Source of the DNA: Hyphococcus sp.
GTDB lineage: Bacteria; Pseudomonadota; Alphaproteobacteria; Caulobacterales; Parvularculaceae
Direction of reading: 5' to 3'
Assembly: GCA_021776375.1 (NCBI GenBank)
Contig: JAJFGA010000026.1
Coordinates: 1 to 47,276, forward strand
Length of the DNA stretch: 47,276 bases
The stretch's first letter is position 1, and every line of letters starts with the position of its first letter. Positions 11,274 through 19,241 of this stretch are shown piece after piece. A program made the position numbers and the translations under genes. A model generated the notes under the pieces. The model searched no databases, had not been told where the DNA came from, and saw nothing but the letters and a program-made list of their open reading frames with translations.

Positions 11274-12431
11274 ATGCAGATGCATGCTGACTGGAGTTAT
11301 CCAACATCTATTCGCTTCGGCGCGGGCCGCATCAATGAGCTGGCGGATGTTTGCACAAGTGTTGGCATGCGTCGGCCCTTGTTGGTAACGGACCCTGTAC
11401 TTGCAAAATTTCCAATGATTGAGGGTGCCTTGTCGCAATGTCGTGCGGCGGGCTTGGGCATGGCGCTCTTTTCGGACCTTAAGCCAAATCCGACCGGCGC
11501 GAATGTCTATGCCGGCGCCAAAACCTTCCGCGACGGCGGTCATGACGGCGTCATTGCTTTCGGCGGTGGCAGCGCAATTGATTGCGGCAAGGCGATTGCG
11601 TTTCTGCATGGCCAATCACTTTCGCTCTGGGACTATGAAGGCATAGATGACTGGTGGAGCCGCGCAGACAGTGACGCGATTTCACCGGTTATTGCCGTGC
11701 CGACGACGGCGGGGACGGGGTCAGAGGTTGGCCGCGCATCAGTTATCGTTAAGGAAGACACGCTTGAGAAGAAAATCATTTTTCATCCCCGGATTATGCC
11801 GGTATGTGTGATTTCCGATCCGCAACTGACCGTTGGGATGCCACCGATACTAACGGCCGGGGTGGGGCTGGATGCGTTTACTCATTGCCTGGAAGCCTAC
11901 TGCGCCCCGACATTTCATCCGCAATCGGAAGGGATTGCGCTTGAAGGTATGCGGCTTGTCAAAGACGCGCTCGGCGACGCCGTCAAAGATGGTACAGATA
12001 TAAAGGCGCGCGCGAAGATGCTTGCGGCCGCATCCATGGGCGCTGTCGCCTTTCAAAAAGGGCTCGGCGCCATTCATTCCCTATCGCACCCGATCGGCGC
12101 CATCTATGACACCCACCATGGCATGACCAATGCGGTAATTATGCCTTATGTGCTGGCTTTTAACCGTAAGGCCATAGAGGAAAAGATCGAGCGGCTATCG
12201 GCTTTCATAGGGATAGAAGGAAAATTTGACGGGCTGATGAAATGGCTGATCGATCTCAGGTCAGAAATAAATATTCCGTATACATTACAAGAATTTGGCG
12301 TTGATGACGCGAAAGTGCAGAAAATTTCCGAAATGGCCGCCACTGACCCAACCGCTGCAACGAACCCGATAAAGCTCGACGCAAAGGCTGCCCGTGAAAT
12401 CTTTGAAGCCGCCTATGCGGGAAGGCTGTAG
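11274..12431 (+). CDS. Iron-containing alcohol dehydrogenase
   Basis: A 385-residue group III alcohol dehydrogenase. The NAD-binding segment is AFGGGSAIDCGKAIAFL, followed by PTTAGTGSEVGRASVI. The metal site is formed by GLDAFTHCLEAYCAPTFHP and by AIHSLSHPIGAIYDTHHGMT with its spaced histidines. It starts 13 bp after the aldehyde dehydrogenase and ends the operon at a strong hairpin. In context it would oxidise the hydroxyl of the gamma-glutamylated amino alcohol to the aldehyde used by the neighbouring enzyme. Confidence 0.9.
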   Translation: MQMHADWSYPTSIRFGAGRINELADVCTSVGMRRPLLVTDPVLAKFPMIEGALSQCRAAGLGMALFSDLKPNPTGANVYAGAKTFRDGGHDGVIAFGGGSAIDCGKAIAFLHGQSLSLWDYEGIDDWWSRADSDAISPVIAVPTTAGTGSEVGRASVIVKEDTLEKKIIFHPRIMPVCVISDPQLTVGMPPILTAGVGLDAFTHCLEAYCAPTFHPQSEGIALEGMRLVKDALGDAVKDGTDIKARAKMLAAASMGAVAFQKGLGAIHSLSHPIGAIYDTHHGMTNAVIMPYVLAFNRKAIEEKIERLSAFIGIEGKFDGLMKWLIDLRSEINIPYTLQEFGVDDAKVQKISEMAATDPTAATNPIKLDAKAAREIFEAAYAGRL

Positions 12432-12434
12432 TAA

Positions 12435-12460
12435 GGCGTCAGTATTTGACTACTGACGCC
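12435..12460. terminator. Bidirectional hairpin between convergent operons
   Basis: GGCGTCAGTA (12435-12444) and TACTGACGCC (12451-12460) form a perfect 10-bp stem with a 6-nt loop TTTGAC. It begins 4 bp after the alcohol dehydrogenase stop and overlaps the end of glpV. No long T-run follows on either strand, so it may act as a weak or processing-type terminator. Confidence 0.6.
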
Positions 12461-14168
12461 AACTTTCAACTAGAGTGTCATAGTCAATGGTTTCCGGCGC
12501 TGGGCGTTCATTGGCGAGTTTGGCTTTGGGCGCACCGTCTTTCGCCAGCCAATCTGCGGGGTTTGTTTTTTTGTTGAGTTTCGGCCCGCATTCCCCGTGC
12601 ACGCCAGCACGCTCCAGTCGCGACAGGATTTTATCTTGCGCGTCGGCGAGGGCGTCCATCGCCTGTTGCGCGGTTTTGGCGCCGGAGGAGGCGTCGCCGA
12701 TATTTTGCCACCAAAGCTGGGCAAGTTTCGGGTAGTCCGGAACATTCGTGCCGGTTGGCGACCACTGAAGACGGGCGGGCGAGCGGTAAAATTCAACCAA
12801 CCCGCCAAGCTCTGTCATGCGTTCTGTGAACGATCGATCCCGAATGTCCGACTCTCGGATGAAGGTGAGGCCGACATGGCTTTTCTTTAACGATACGGTT
12901 TTGGAAACTACAAATTGCGCATAAAGCCACGCCGCCTTGCGCCGGTCGACCGGTGTTGATTTCATCAAAGTCCACGACCCGGCGTCCTGGTAGCCGAGCT
13001 TTTGACCGTCCTGCCAATAGGCGCCGTGCGGCGAGGGGGCCATGCGCCATTTTGGTGCACCATCTTTGGCGACAACTGGCAGACCCGATTTGACCATGTC
13101 GGCAGTGAAGGCGGTGTACCAGAACATTTGCTGGGCGATGGTACCTTGTGCGGGTACGGGGCCAGCTTCGGAAAACACCATGCCGGCGGCTTGCGGCGGC
13201 GCATAGGCTTTCAGCCAGTCGATATATTTTTGCACCGCGTAAACAGCGGCGGGACCGTTGGTCGCGCCGCCGCGTGAGACTGATGAACCCACGGGACGGC
13301 AGCCGTCAACGCGAATGCCCCACTCATCCACAGGCAGACCGTTGGGTATGCCCCCGTCGCCCGCGCCGGCCATGGAGAGCCATGCATCCGTAAAGCGCCA
13401 GCCGAGTGATGGGTCCTTCTTGCCATAATCCATATGGCCATAGACGCGCACGCCGTCGATTTCACGCACGTCGTTTGTGAAGAAATTCGCAATATCTTCG
13501 TAGGCGGACCAGTTTACTGGAACGCCTAGCTCGTATCCGTATTTTTCCTTGAAGCGAGCTTTGAGGTTGGGATCGGTAAACCAGTCATAGCGAAACCAGT
13601 AGAGGTTGGCGAATTGTTGGTCTGGGAGTTGATAAAGCTTCCCGTCCGGTGCGGTAGTAAAAGTCCGTCCGATAAAGTCATCAACATCAAGCGTCGGCAA
13701 TGTAACATCCTTGCCTTCACCAGCCATCCAATCGGACAGTGCGACAACTTGCTTGTAGCGATAATGCGTGCCGATCAAATCGGAATCATTGACATAAGCG
13801 TCGTAGATATTGCGCCCGGTCTGTATTTGGGTTTGCAGTTTCTCAATAACGTCGCCTTCGCCGATGAGGTCGTGATTGACCTTGACGCCGGTGATTTCAA
13901 AAAACGCTTTGGCGAGTTTCTTGGATTCATATTCATGTGTGGCGATGGTCTCCGACACGACATTGATTTCCATTCCCTTGAAGGGGGCGGCGGCCTTGAT
14001 GAACCACGCCATTTCGGCTTGCTGCTCACCCTGGCTTAGTGTCGAGGGTTGGAATTCTTCGCCAATCCATTTGCGGGCGGCATCCATATCTGCTTGGGCT
14101 GAACCGGCGGCGATGACCGCAATAGCCAGAACACTGGCGGCTTGTTTTATTGTGGACAGTAGTCTCAT
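12450..14168 (-). CDS. glpV: Glycerol ABC transporter, substrate-binding protein
   Basis: A 572-residue periplasmic binding protein. The start at 14168 has AGGAG upstream and yields a signal peptide (MRLLSTIKQAASVLAIAVIA, ending GSAQA). The mature part has the extracellular solute-binding fold seen in sugar and glycerol binders (ETIATHEYESKKLAKAFFEI; YQLPDQQFANLYWFRYDWF). The large size and the gene order with two ATPases, two permeases and a DUF2160 membrane protein match the glycerol transporter described in Rhizobium leguminosarum. It is the last gene of the minus-strand operon. Frame-open codons upstream of 14168 belong to the leader and the glpU end. The substrate is by family, not seen directly. 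Confidence 0.85.
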   Translation of the reverse strand: MRLLSTIKQAASVLAIAVIAAGSAQADMDAARKWIGEEFQPSTLSQGEQQAEMAWFIKAAAPFKGMEINVVSETIATHEYESKKLAKAFFEITGVKVNHDLIGEGDVIEKLQTQIQTGRNIYDAYVNDSDLIGTHYRYKQVVALSDWMAGEGKDVTLPTLDVDDFIGRTFTTAPDGKLYQLPDQQFANLYWFRYDWFTDPNLKARFKEKYGYELGVPVNWSAYEDIANFFTNDVREIDGVRVYGHMDYGKKDPSLGWRFTDAWLSMAGAGDGGIPNGLPVDEWGIRVDGCRPVGSSVSRGGATNGPAAVYAVQKYIDWLKAYAPPQAAGMVFSEAGPVPAQGTIAQQMFWYTAFTADMVKSGLPVVAKDGAPKWRMAPSPHGAYWQDGQKLGYQDAGSWTLMKSTPVDRRKAAWLYAQFVVSKTVSLKKSHVGLTFIRESDIRDRSFTERMTELGGLVEFYRSPARLQWSPTGTNVPDYPKLAQLWWQNIGDASSGAKTAQQAMDALADAQDKILSRLERAGVHGECGPKLNKKTNPADWLAKDGAPKAKLANERPAPETIDYDTLVESWRQ

Positions 14169-14244
14169 GAAGATACTCCTCATAACTAAAACGCCGGCGA
14201 ACCGGGTTGCGACGGTGAATATGCGGGTATGAAAACCAACAAAA

Positions 14245-14532
14245 TTACCCCCACCAAAAAACGATTGCGGCGTAAACCAGTGAAGCTGCCGCCGCCCATT
14301 TGAGATCATACCCAGTTGCGCCAAGCCACGCCAGATGGATAAAGGCGCTGCCCAGCAGGGAAATAAACAACCGGTCGCCGCGCGTGGTGGCAAGCTTGAA
14401 AAATAGCCCCGGACGCGGTTCGGCACCATTTGGCCGCAAGAAATATAAACTAGCCATCAGGGCGAGAACGGATCCGATAGCGCTAAAAAATAGTACGGTG
14501 GGTACCGTCCAGGCCATCCATGAAAGGTCCAT
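14245..14532 (-). CDS. glpU: DUF2160 small membrane protein of glycerol transporter
   Basis: A 95-residue protein with about three hydrophobic segments (VPTVLFFSAIGSVLALMASL; LFISLLGSAFIHLAWLGA; AAASLVYAAIVFWWG). ATG at 14532 is chosen because GGAGG lies 5 bp before it; an upstream in-frame TTG at 14544 overlaps that ribosome site. DUF2160 proteins occur between permease and binding-protein genes of glycerol-type ABC transporters. Their exact role is unknown; an accessory part of the membrane complex is likely. Confidence 0.8.
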   Translation of the reverse strand: MDLSWMAWTVPTVLFFSAIGSVLALMASLYFLRPNGAEPRPGLFFKLATTRGDRLFISLLGSAFIHLAWLGATGYDLKWAAAASLVYAAIVFWWG

Positions 14533-14547
14533 TGCCGCCTCCAAAAT

Positions 14548-15366
14548 TTACACTCGGCCGAGTGCAAAGCCACGTGCGATGTGATGGCGCACAAACCAGA
14601 TGACCAGTGCGCCGGGAAGGATGGTCAAAATGCCCGCCGCTGCCAGAACGCCCCAGTCTAGGCCGGAAGCGGAAACTGTTCGCGTCATCACTGCTGCGAT
14701 TGGTTTGGCGGCGACAGATGTTAATGTGCGTGCGATGAGCAATTCGACCCATGAAAACATAAAACAGAAAAATGCGGCAACGCCGATGCCGCTCGCGATT
14801 AGCGGCGTAAAAATTTTCACGAAGAACTTAGGGAAGGAATAGCCGTCAATATAAGCCGTTTCATCAATCTCGCGTGGTACTCCGGACATGAAGCCTTCTA
14901 AAATCCAAATCGCCAGCGGGATATTGAAAAGCGTATGCGCTAAGGCAACGGCGATATGAGTGTCGAAAAGGCCGATTGAAGAGTAAAGCTGAAAGAATGG
15001 CAGTGCAAACACGGCAGGCGGCGCCATTCTGTTGGTCAGCAGCCAAAAGAAGATATGTTTGTCGCCGAGGAAACGGTGCCGAGAGAACGCGTAAGCCGCT
15101 GGCAATGCCGCCATCACGGAAATCACCGTATTCATTGAAACATAGATCATCGAATTGATGTATCCAGAATACCACGACGCATCGGTGAAGATGACAATGT
15201 AATTTGCCAGGGTCGGATTTTTCGGCCAGAGGGAAAAAGCTGACAAGATTTCCTGATTGGTTTTTAGACTCATCGTCAAGAGCCAGTAGATCGGCGTCAT
15301 CAGGAAAATAATATAAAGCGTTGGCGCAAAATATTTCGCGCGCAATTTCTTCCCAGGGGCGTTCAT
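14548..15366 (-). CDS. glpQ: Glycerol ABC transporter permease (MalG-like)
   Basis: A 272-residue inner-membrane permease of the MalG/UgpE type with six predicted helices. The ATPase-docking EAA loop reads EIDETAYIDGYSFPKFFVKI. The start MNAPGKKLRAKYF overlaps the stop of the preceding permease by 4 bp, which suggests coupled translation. Here glpQ is the permease name used for rhizobial glycerol transporters and not the phosphodiesterase of the same name. Confidence 0.87.
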   Translation of the reverse strand: MNAPGKKLRAKYFAPTLYIIFLMTPIYWLLTMSLKTNQEILSAFSLWPKNPTLANYIVIFTDASWYSGYINSMIYVSMNTVISVMAALPAAYAFSRHRFLGDKHIFFWLLTNRMAPPAVFALPFFQLYSSIGLFDTHIAVALAHTLFNIPLAIWILEGFMSGVPREIDETAYIDGYSFPKFFVKIFTPLIASGIGVAAFFCFMFSWVELLIARTLTSVAAKPIAAVMTRTVSASGLDWGVLAAAGILTILPGALVIWFVRHHIARGFALGRV

Positions 15367-16244
15367 CGCACGCCTCCAGATGGTTCAAAATCTTCACGCG
15401 TCATGATGGTGTAGAACGCCCATGAGACTAATATAACAATAAGGAAATATATCACTGACAACGCCGCCGCTGGGCCTAAATCAAACTGACCTATCGCCAT
15501 TTTGACGAGATCCACGGAAAGAAAAGTGGTGGCGTTGCCGGGGCCGCCGCCGGTGACGACGAAAGGTTCTGTATAGATCATGAAGCTGTCCATGAAACGC
15601 AACAGAACCGCAATAAGTAAAACGCGGCTCATTTTGGGAAGTTCAATATAGCGAAAGACCGCCCAGCGTGATGCGCCATCAATGCGCGCCGCCTGATAAT
15701 AAACGGGCGGGATAGCAACCAGCCCTGCATAACAAAGCAGCACCACCAGGCTTGTCCAATGCCAAACATCCATAATGATGAGTGTCGCCCATGCGGCACC
15801 GACGTTTTGTGTGTAGTTGTAATCAACGCCAAGCCCGTTCAGCGTATAGCCAAGAAGGCCGATATCGACCCGCGCAAAAATCTGCCAGATCGTACCGACC
15901 ACGTTCCACGGGATTAATAGCGGCAGCGCCATCAACACGAGGCAAACAGAAACGCTGATACCTTTTTTCGGCATGGAGAGGGCGATGGCGAGTCCCAGAG
16001 GGATTTCGATTGCCAATACCGTGGCTGAGAATGCGATTTGCCTGAGGAAGGCGGCGTGAAACCGGTCAGATTGCAGAATTTCCCGGTACCATTCCGCGCC
16101 GACCCAGAAAAATTGATTATTCCCGAACGTGTCCTGTACGGAATAATTAACCACAGTCATTAAAGGAATAACGGCCGTAAACGCCACCAGCAATAATGCC
16201 GGCGCGACAAGCCATAAGGCTTTATGATCATGTGTTTTTTGCAT
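15363..16244 (-). CDS. glpP: Glycerol ABC transporter permease (MalF-like)
   Basis: A 293-residue permease of the MalF/UgpA type. The start at 16244 (MQKTHDHKALWLVAPALLLV) puts the first helix immediately after a short cytoplasmic tail. Codons upstream in the same frame run inside glpT and are not needed. The EAA-type loop is YYQAARIDGASRWAVFRYIE. The gene follows glpT by 4 bp and overlaps glpQ by 4 bp. Confidence 0.87.
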   Translation of the reverse strand: MQKTHDHKALWLVAPALLLVAFTAVIPLMTVVNYSVQDTFGNNQFFWVGAEWYREILQSDRFHAAFLRQIAFSATVLAIEIPLGLAIALSMPKKGISVSVCLVLMALPLLIPWNVVGTIWQIFARVDIGLLGYTLNGLGVDYNYTQNVGAAWATLIIMDVWHWTSLVVLLCYAGLVAIPPVYYQAARIDGASRWAVFRYIELPKMSRVLLIAVLLRFMDSFMIYTEPFVVTGGGPGNATTFLSVDLVKMAIGQFDLGPAAALSVIYFLIVILVSWAFYTIMTREDFEPSGGVR

Positions 16245-16248
16245 GGCG

Positions 16249-17331
16249 CTAGGCTCGCTTTCCCACGAGATGGCCGTCGGCATATATGTGCACATTATCC
16301 GCATCGAATAAAACGCCAGCAGTCTCGGAAGGCGGCGGTGCGCCATCGGGAAGAATTGCGGCGAGCTGTAGGCCGCGAAACCGCAGCCGTGCGATCCGAT
16401 ACCGCCCGGCATCCTCGATCGCCTCAACGGTTACCGGCAAGGCGTCATTATTATCAGTGACTTTGACAAATTCCGGGCGCACGCCAAGCTCAATGCATTC
16501 GGCGCCAGAGGGCAGAGTGACGTTGCAGCCGACATTGATGGTGTGACCGGCGAGACTGATATGATGGCCGTCGAGTGCGCAGGGCAACACATTCATCCCC
16601 GGCGAGCCGATAAATTGGCCAACAAACGTATGTGCGGGGCGTTCAAACAATTCTTGCGGCGAGGCAGTTTGCACGACCTCGCCTTCGGACATGACGATGA
16701 TCTGATCGGCGAATGTCAATGCTTCGGTCTGGTCGTGGGTGACATAGATCATGGTATGATTGAATTCAGCATGAAGCCGCTTCAGTTGAGAGCGGAGCGA
16801 CCATTTCAGTTGCGGGTCAATTACCGTAAGCGGCTCATCAAATAATATCGCGGTGACGTCTTCACGAACAAGGCCGCGGCCAAGCGATATTTTCTGTTTT
16901 TCATCCGCGGATAAATCACGGGCTTTACGAGGCAGATATTTTGATAATTCCAGCATGTCAGCGAGGCGGCGCACGCGGGCGTCAATTTCATGCTTAGGGA
17001 CTTTGCGGTTTTGAAGAGGAAAGGCTAGGTTGTGATAGACTGTCATGGTGTCGTAAATGACCGGAAACTGAAAAATTTGCGCAATATTGCGCACCTCAGG
17101 AGGGCTTGTGGTTATGTCAGCGCCATCGAACAAGACCGCACCTTGCGTCGGCTGCAGCAATCCGGAAATAATGTTGAGCAAGGTTGTCTTTCCGCACCCT
17201 GAGGGCCCTAAAAGCGCGTAAGCGCCGCCATCTTGCCAGCTGACATTGAGCTTTTTTAGAGCGAAGTCATCTTCTGATGATGGCGCCGCAAGGTAGGAAT
17301 GGGCGATATTATTCAAATCAATCTGCGCCAT
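16249..17331 (-). CDS. glpT: Glycerol ABC transporter ATPase with unusual signature motif
   Basis: A 360-residue ABC ATPase with a C-terminal TOBE-like extension, as in MalK-type subunits. Walker A is GPSGCGKTTLLN and Walker B is AILFDEPLTVIDP. The ABC signature is not LSGGQ: it reads LSADEKQKISLGRGLVRED. I recall this form from glycerol-transporter GlpT proteins, so it is probably a family trait and not damage. The start MAQIDLNNIAHSYL at 17331 lies one base after the glpS stop. It pairs with GlpS, which keeps the standard signature, so the two ATP sites are not equivalent. Confidence 0.87.
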   Translation of the reverse strand: MAQIDLNNIAHSYLAAPSSEDDFALKKLNVSWQDGGAYALLGPSGCGKTTLLNIISGLLQPTQGAVLFDGADITTSPPEVRNIAQIFQFPVIYDTMTVYHNLAFPLQNRKVPKHEIDARVRRLADMLELSKYLPRKARDLSADEKQKISLGRGLVREDVTAILFDEPLTVIDPQLKWSLRSQLKRLHAEFNHTMIYVTHDQTEALTFADQIIVMSEGEVVQTASPQELFERPAHTFVGQFIGSPGMNVLPCALDGHHISLAGHTINVGCNVTLPSGAECIELGVRPEFVKVTDNNDALPVTVEAIEDAGRYRIARLRFRGLQLAAILPDGAPPPSETAGVLFDADNVHIYADGHLVGKRA

Positions 17332-17332
17332 T

Positions 17333-18403
17333 TCAACAGCCCGGAGGAGCGACGACAAGAGCGCCAGTTTCATCAAAAACAAATAGCTTATCCGGGGCGG
17401 GATTGAGGGAGATTCTATCTCCCGTATTCAGAGCGTGGACTCCATGTAGCAAAGATACCCAACGCATCCCCATAAACTCTGCATGCACTATTGTTTCCGA
17501 CCCGGTAACTTCGGTCGTCGCCACAACCGCATCTATGCCGCAGCTAGCAGGCGCCCCAATGCTAAGGTGGTGCGGGCGTAGGCCGATTTCGTAAGGCCCA
17601 TCGGCAAGGGTTTCGATGTGACTCCCTGCATGCAAGCGCCCGTCGCCGTCAAATTCCAGAATAGCACCTTTTTTCTTAATACGTACCGTATTCAACGGGG
17701 GATCGCTCATGATTTGTGCAGTGACGAGTGAGTTCGGGTGATCATATAGCGAGCGCGCCGAGCCTGTGCTGGCTATACGGCCCTCATGCAAACATGTGAC
17801 ACTGTCGCCAATCAACATCGCTTCTGCGGATTCAGAGGTTGCATAGACAATCACCGCGCCGTTGCCTTTAAAAATCCGGGGTAATTCAGTACGCAACTCC
17901 TCGCGAAGTTTGTAATCAAGATTTGCCAGCGGCTCATCAAGCAATACGAGTGAGGCCTCTTTGGCCAAGGCGCGCGCTAATGCGACGCGTTGTTGTTGGC
18001 CGCCCGAAAGCTCGCTCGGACGCCGGTGTAAAAATTCTTTTATGCCGAGAACATCGGCCGCACCCTCTACTTTTTGCTTGATTTCTCGATTGGCGACACG
18101 GCGCACTCGTAAAGGCGAGGCGATGTTTTCAAAAACGCTTAAAGACGGGTAGTTGACGAATTGCTGGTAGACCATTGCGACGTTTCGTTTGCGCACTGGA
18201 ACACCGGTCATGGCTTGACCGTTCATGACGATCTCGCCGCTAGTGGGCCTATCGAGACCCGCCATCAACCGCATCAGGGTGGTTTTCCCAGACAGAGTTG
18301 GGCCTAGCAAAATATGTAATTTACCGGGCGCCAATGAAAGTGTGATGTCTTTCACCTGCGCTTGCTCGCGCTCATGCTTAGTGATGGATTTTAGCTCGAG
18401 CAT
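17333..18403 (-). CDS. glpS: Glycerol ABC transporter ATPase, canonical signature
   Basis: A 356-residue ABC ATPase, first gene of the operon. Walker A is GPTLSGKTTLMR, the signature is LSGGQQQRVALARALAKE, and Walker B is LVLLDEPLANLD. A TOBE-type regulatory region follows after about residue 240 (YEIGLRPHHLSIG). The order glpS-glpT-glpP-glpQ-glpU-glpV on one strand, with overlaps or gaps of a few bases through the first four genes, matches the rhizobial glycerol transporter. No glpK, glpD or glpR lies next to it in this window. Confidence 0.87.
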   Translation of the reverse strand: MLELKSITKHEREQAQVKDITLSLAPGKLHILLGPTLSGKTTLMRLMAGLDRPTSGEIVMNGQAMTGVPVRKRNVAMVYQQFVNYPSLSVFENIASPLRVRRVANREIKQKVEGAADVLGIKEFLHRRPSELSGGQQQRVALARALAKEASLVLLDEPLANLDYKLREELRTELPRIFKGNGAVIVYATSESAEAMLIGDSVTCLHEGRIASTGSARSLYDHPNSLVTAQIMSDPPLNTVRIKKKGAILEFDGDGRLHAGSHIETLADGPYEIGLRPHHLSIGAPASCGIDAVVATTEVTGSETIVHAEFMGMRWVSLLHGVHALNTGDRISLNPAPDKLFVFDETGALVVAPPGC

Positions 18404-18633
18404 CCAGCCTCAAATTCAGTATGCGTAATTCGTTTAGCAAATAGTTGACTATAAAACCATATTTCAGGAGATTGGCGCCCATAGCAATACAATCACACAC
18501 CCTTAAGGGCATTCTTCGTGTTGCGAATGGGCAATGATGTTTTTGACAGCACAGCTGTAAATGTGTGTGGAAATCTGTCTGGCCAAGGGTATACTCATAC
18601 CTATTCAGTGACGCTGAGGGGGGGGGCGAGCGC

Positions 18634-19225
18634 ATGTTAGAGAAAACGGTTACAGTGCTGGCGGCGGTGATCGCTGGGGTCTTTATCACTCCTTATGTGT
18701 GGATCGGGTGGGAGACAAGGCGTTTGATGATGAAGCGCGCAGCTGTGCTCCGGGGCAATTTTCAGAACTGACCAGCGGCAAACTCCAATATGTCTGGGGC
18801 GAGCTCACACCGGGTGCCGTGAATGGTGAGAGCATCTTCATGCTGCACGGGCTTTACATTTCCCATTTCATGTTTGCGCAAAACGCCGAAGCGCTTGCCG
18901 GTGCCGGGTATCGTGTTTTGTTACCGGATTGGCTTGGCCCCGCCGGCCTTTCCGACCGCCCAACTGAGAAATACGACCCGGCTTTCTTTGAGCTCCAAGT
19001 GTGAGATTTGTTGACTGTGCCTGGATAGACAAGCCGTTTTACCTTGTGGGCCGATCCGCAGGCGGCATGGCGGCGTCTATGCAGAGCTAGAGATTATTGA
19101 AAATGGCGACAACGCGATGGATTTTCGCAAGTCCGAAACAGTTATTCCGGTGTTGCTGTCATAGCTTGCTGGCCTAGACCCGGCCATATCGACTAATACG
19201 ATGGGTGCAAGTGAAGAAAGGTGAG
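18634..19225 (+). pseudogene. Alpha/beta hydrolase remnant, frameshifted and truncated
   Basis: The first frame gives a membrane anchor (MLEKTVTVLAAVIAGVFITP) and stops at 18770. A second frame continues the fold from about 18740: LTSGKLQYVWGELTPG, IFMLHGLYISHFMF with the oxyanion-hole HG, and YRVLLPDWLGPAGLSDRP, then stops near 19004. A third stretch at about 19030-19070 shows KPFYLVGRSAGGM, the GxSxG nucleophile elbow. After that the sequence degrades, and most of the cap and the C-terminal Asp/His part cannot be found. At least two frame changes plus a C-terminal loss make this a dead gene. A run of nine G lies just before the ATG (18618-18626). Confidence 0.8.
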
Positions 19226-19241
19226 CGAATAATTTTCGCTG

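Noticed and set aside
12450-14429. Longer 659-codon start for the glycerol-binding protein.
   Set aside because: The first 87 codons precede a perfect signal peptide with its own ribosome site at 14168.
18618-18626. Run of nine G before the hydrolase ATG, considered as a phase-variable switch.
   Set aside because: The downstream gene is broken at several other places, so changing the run length would not restore it.
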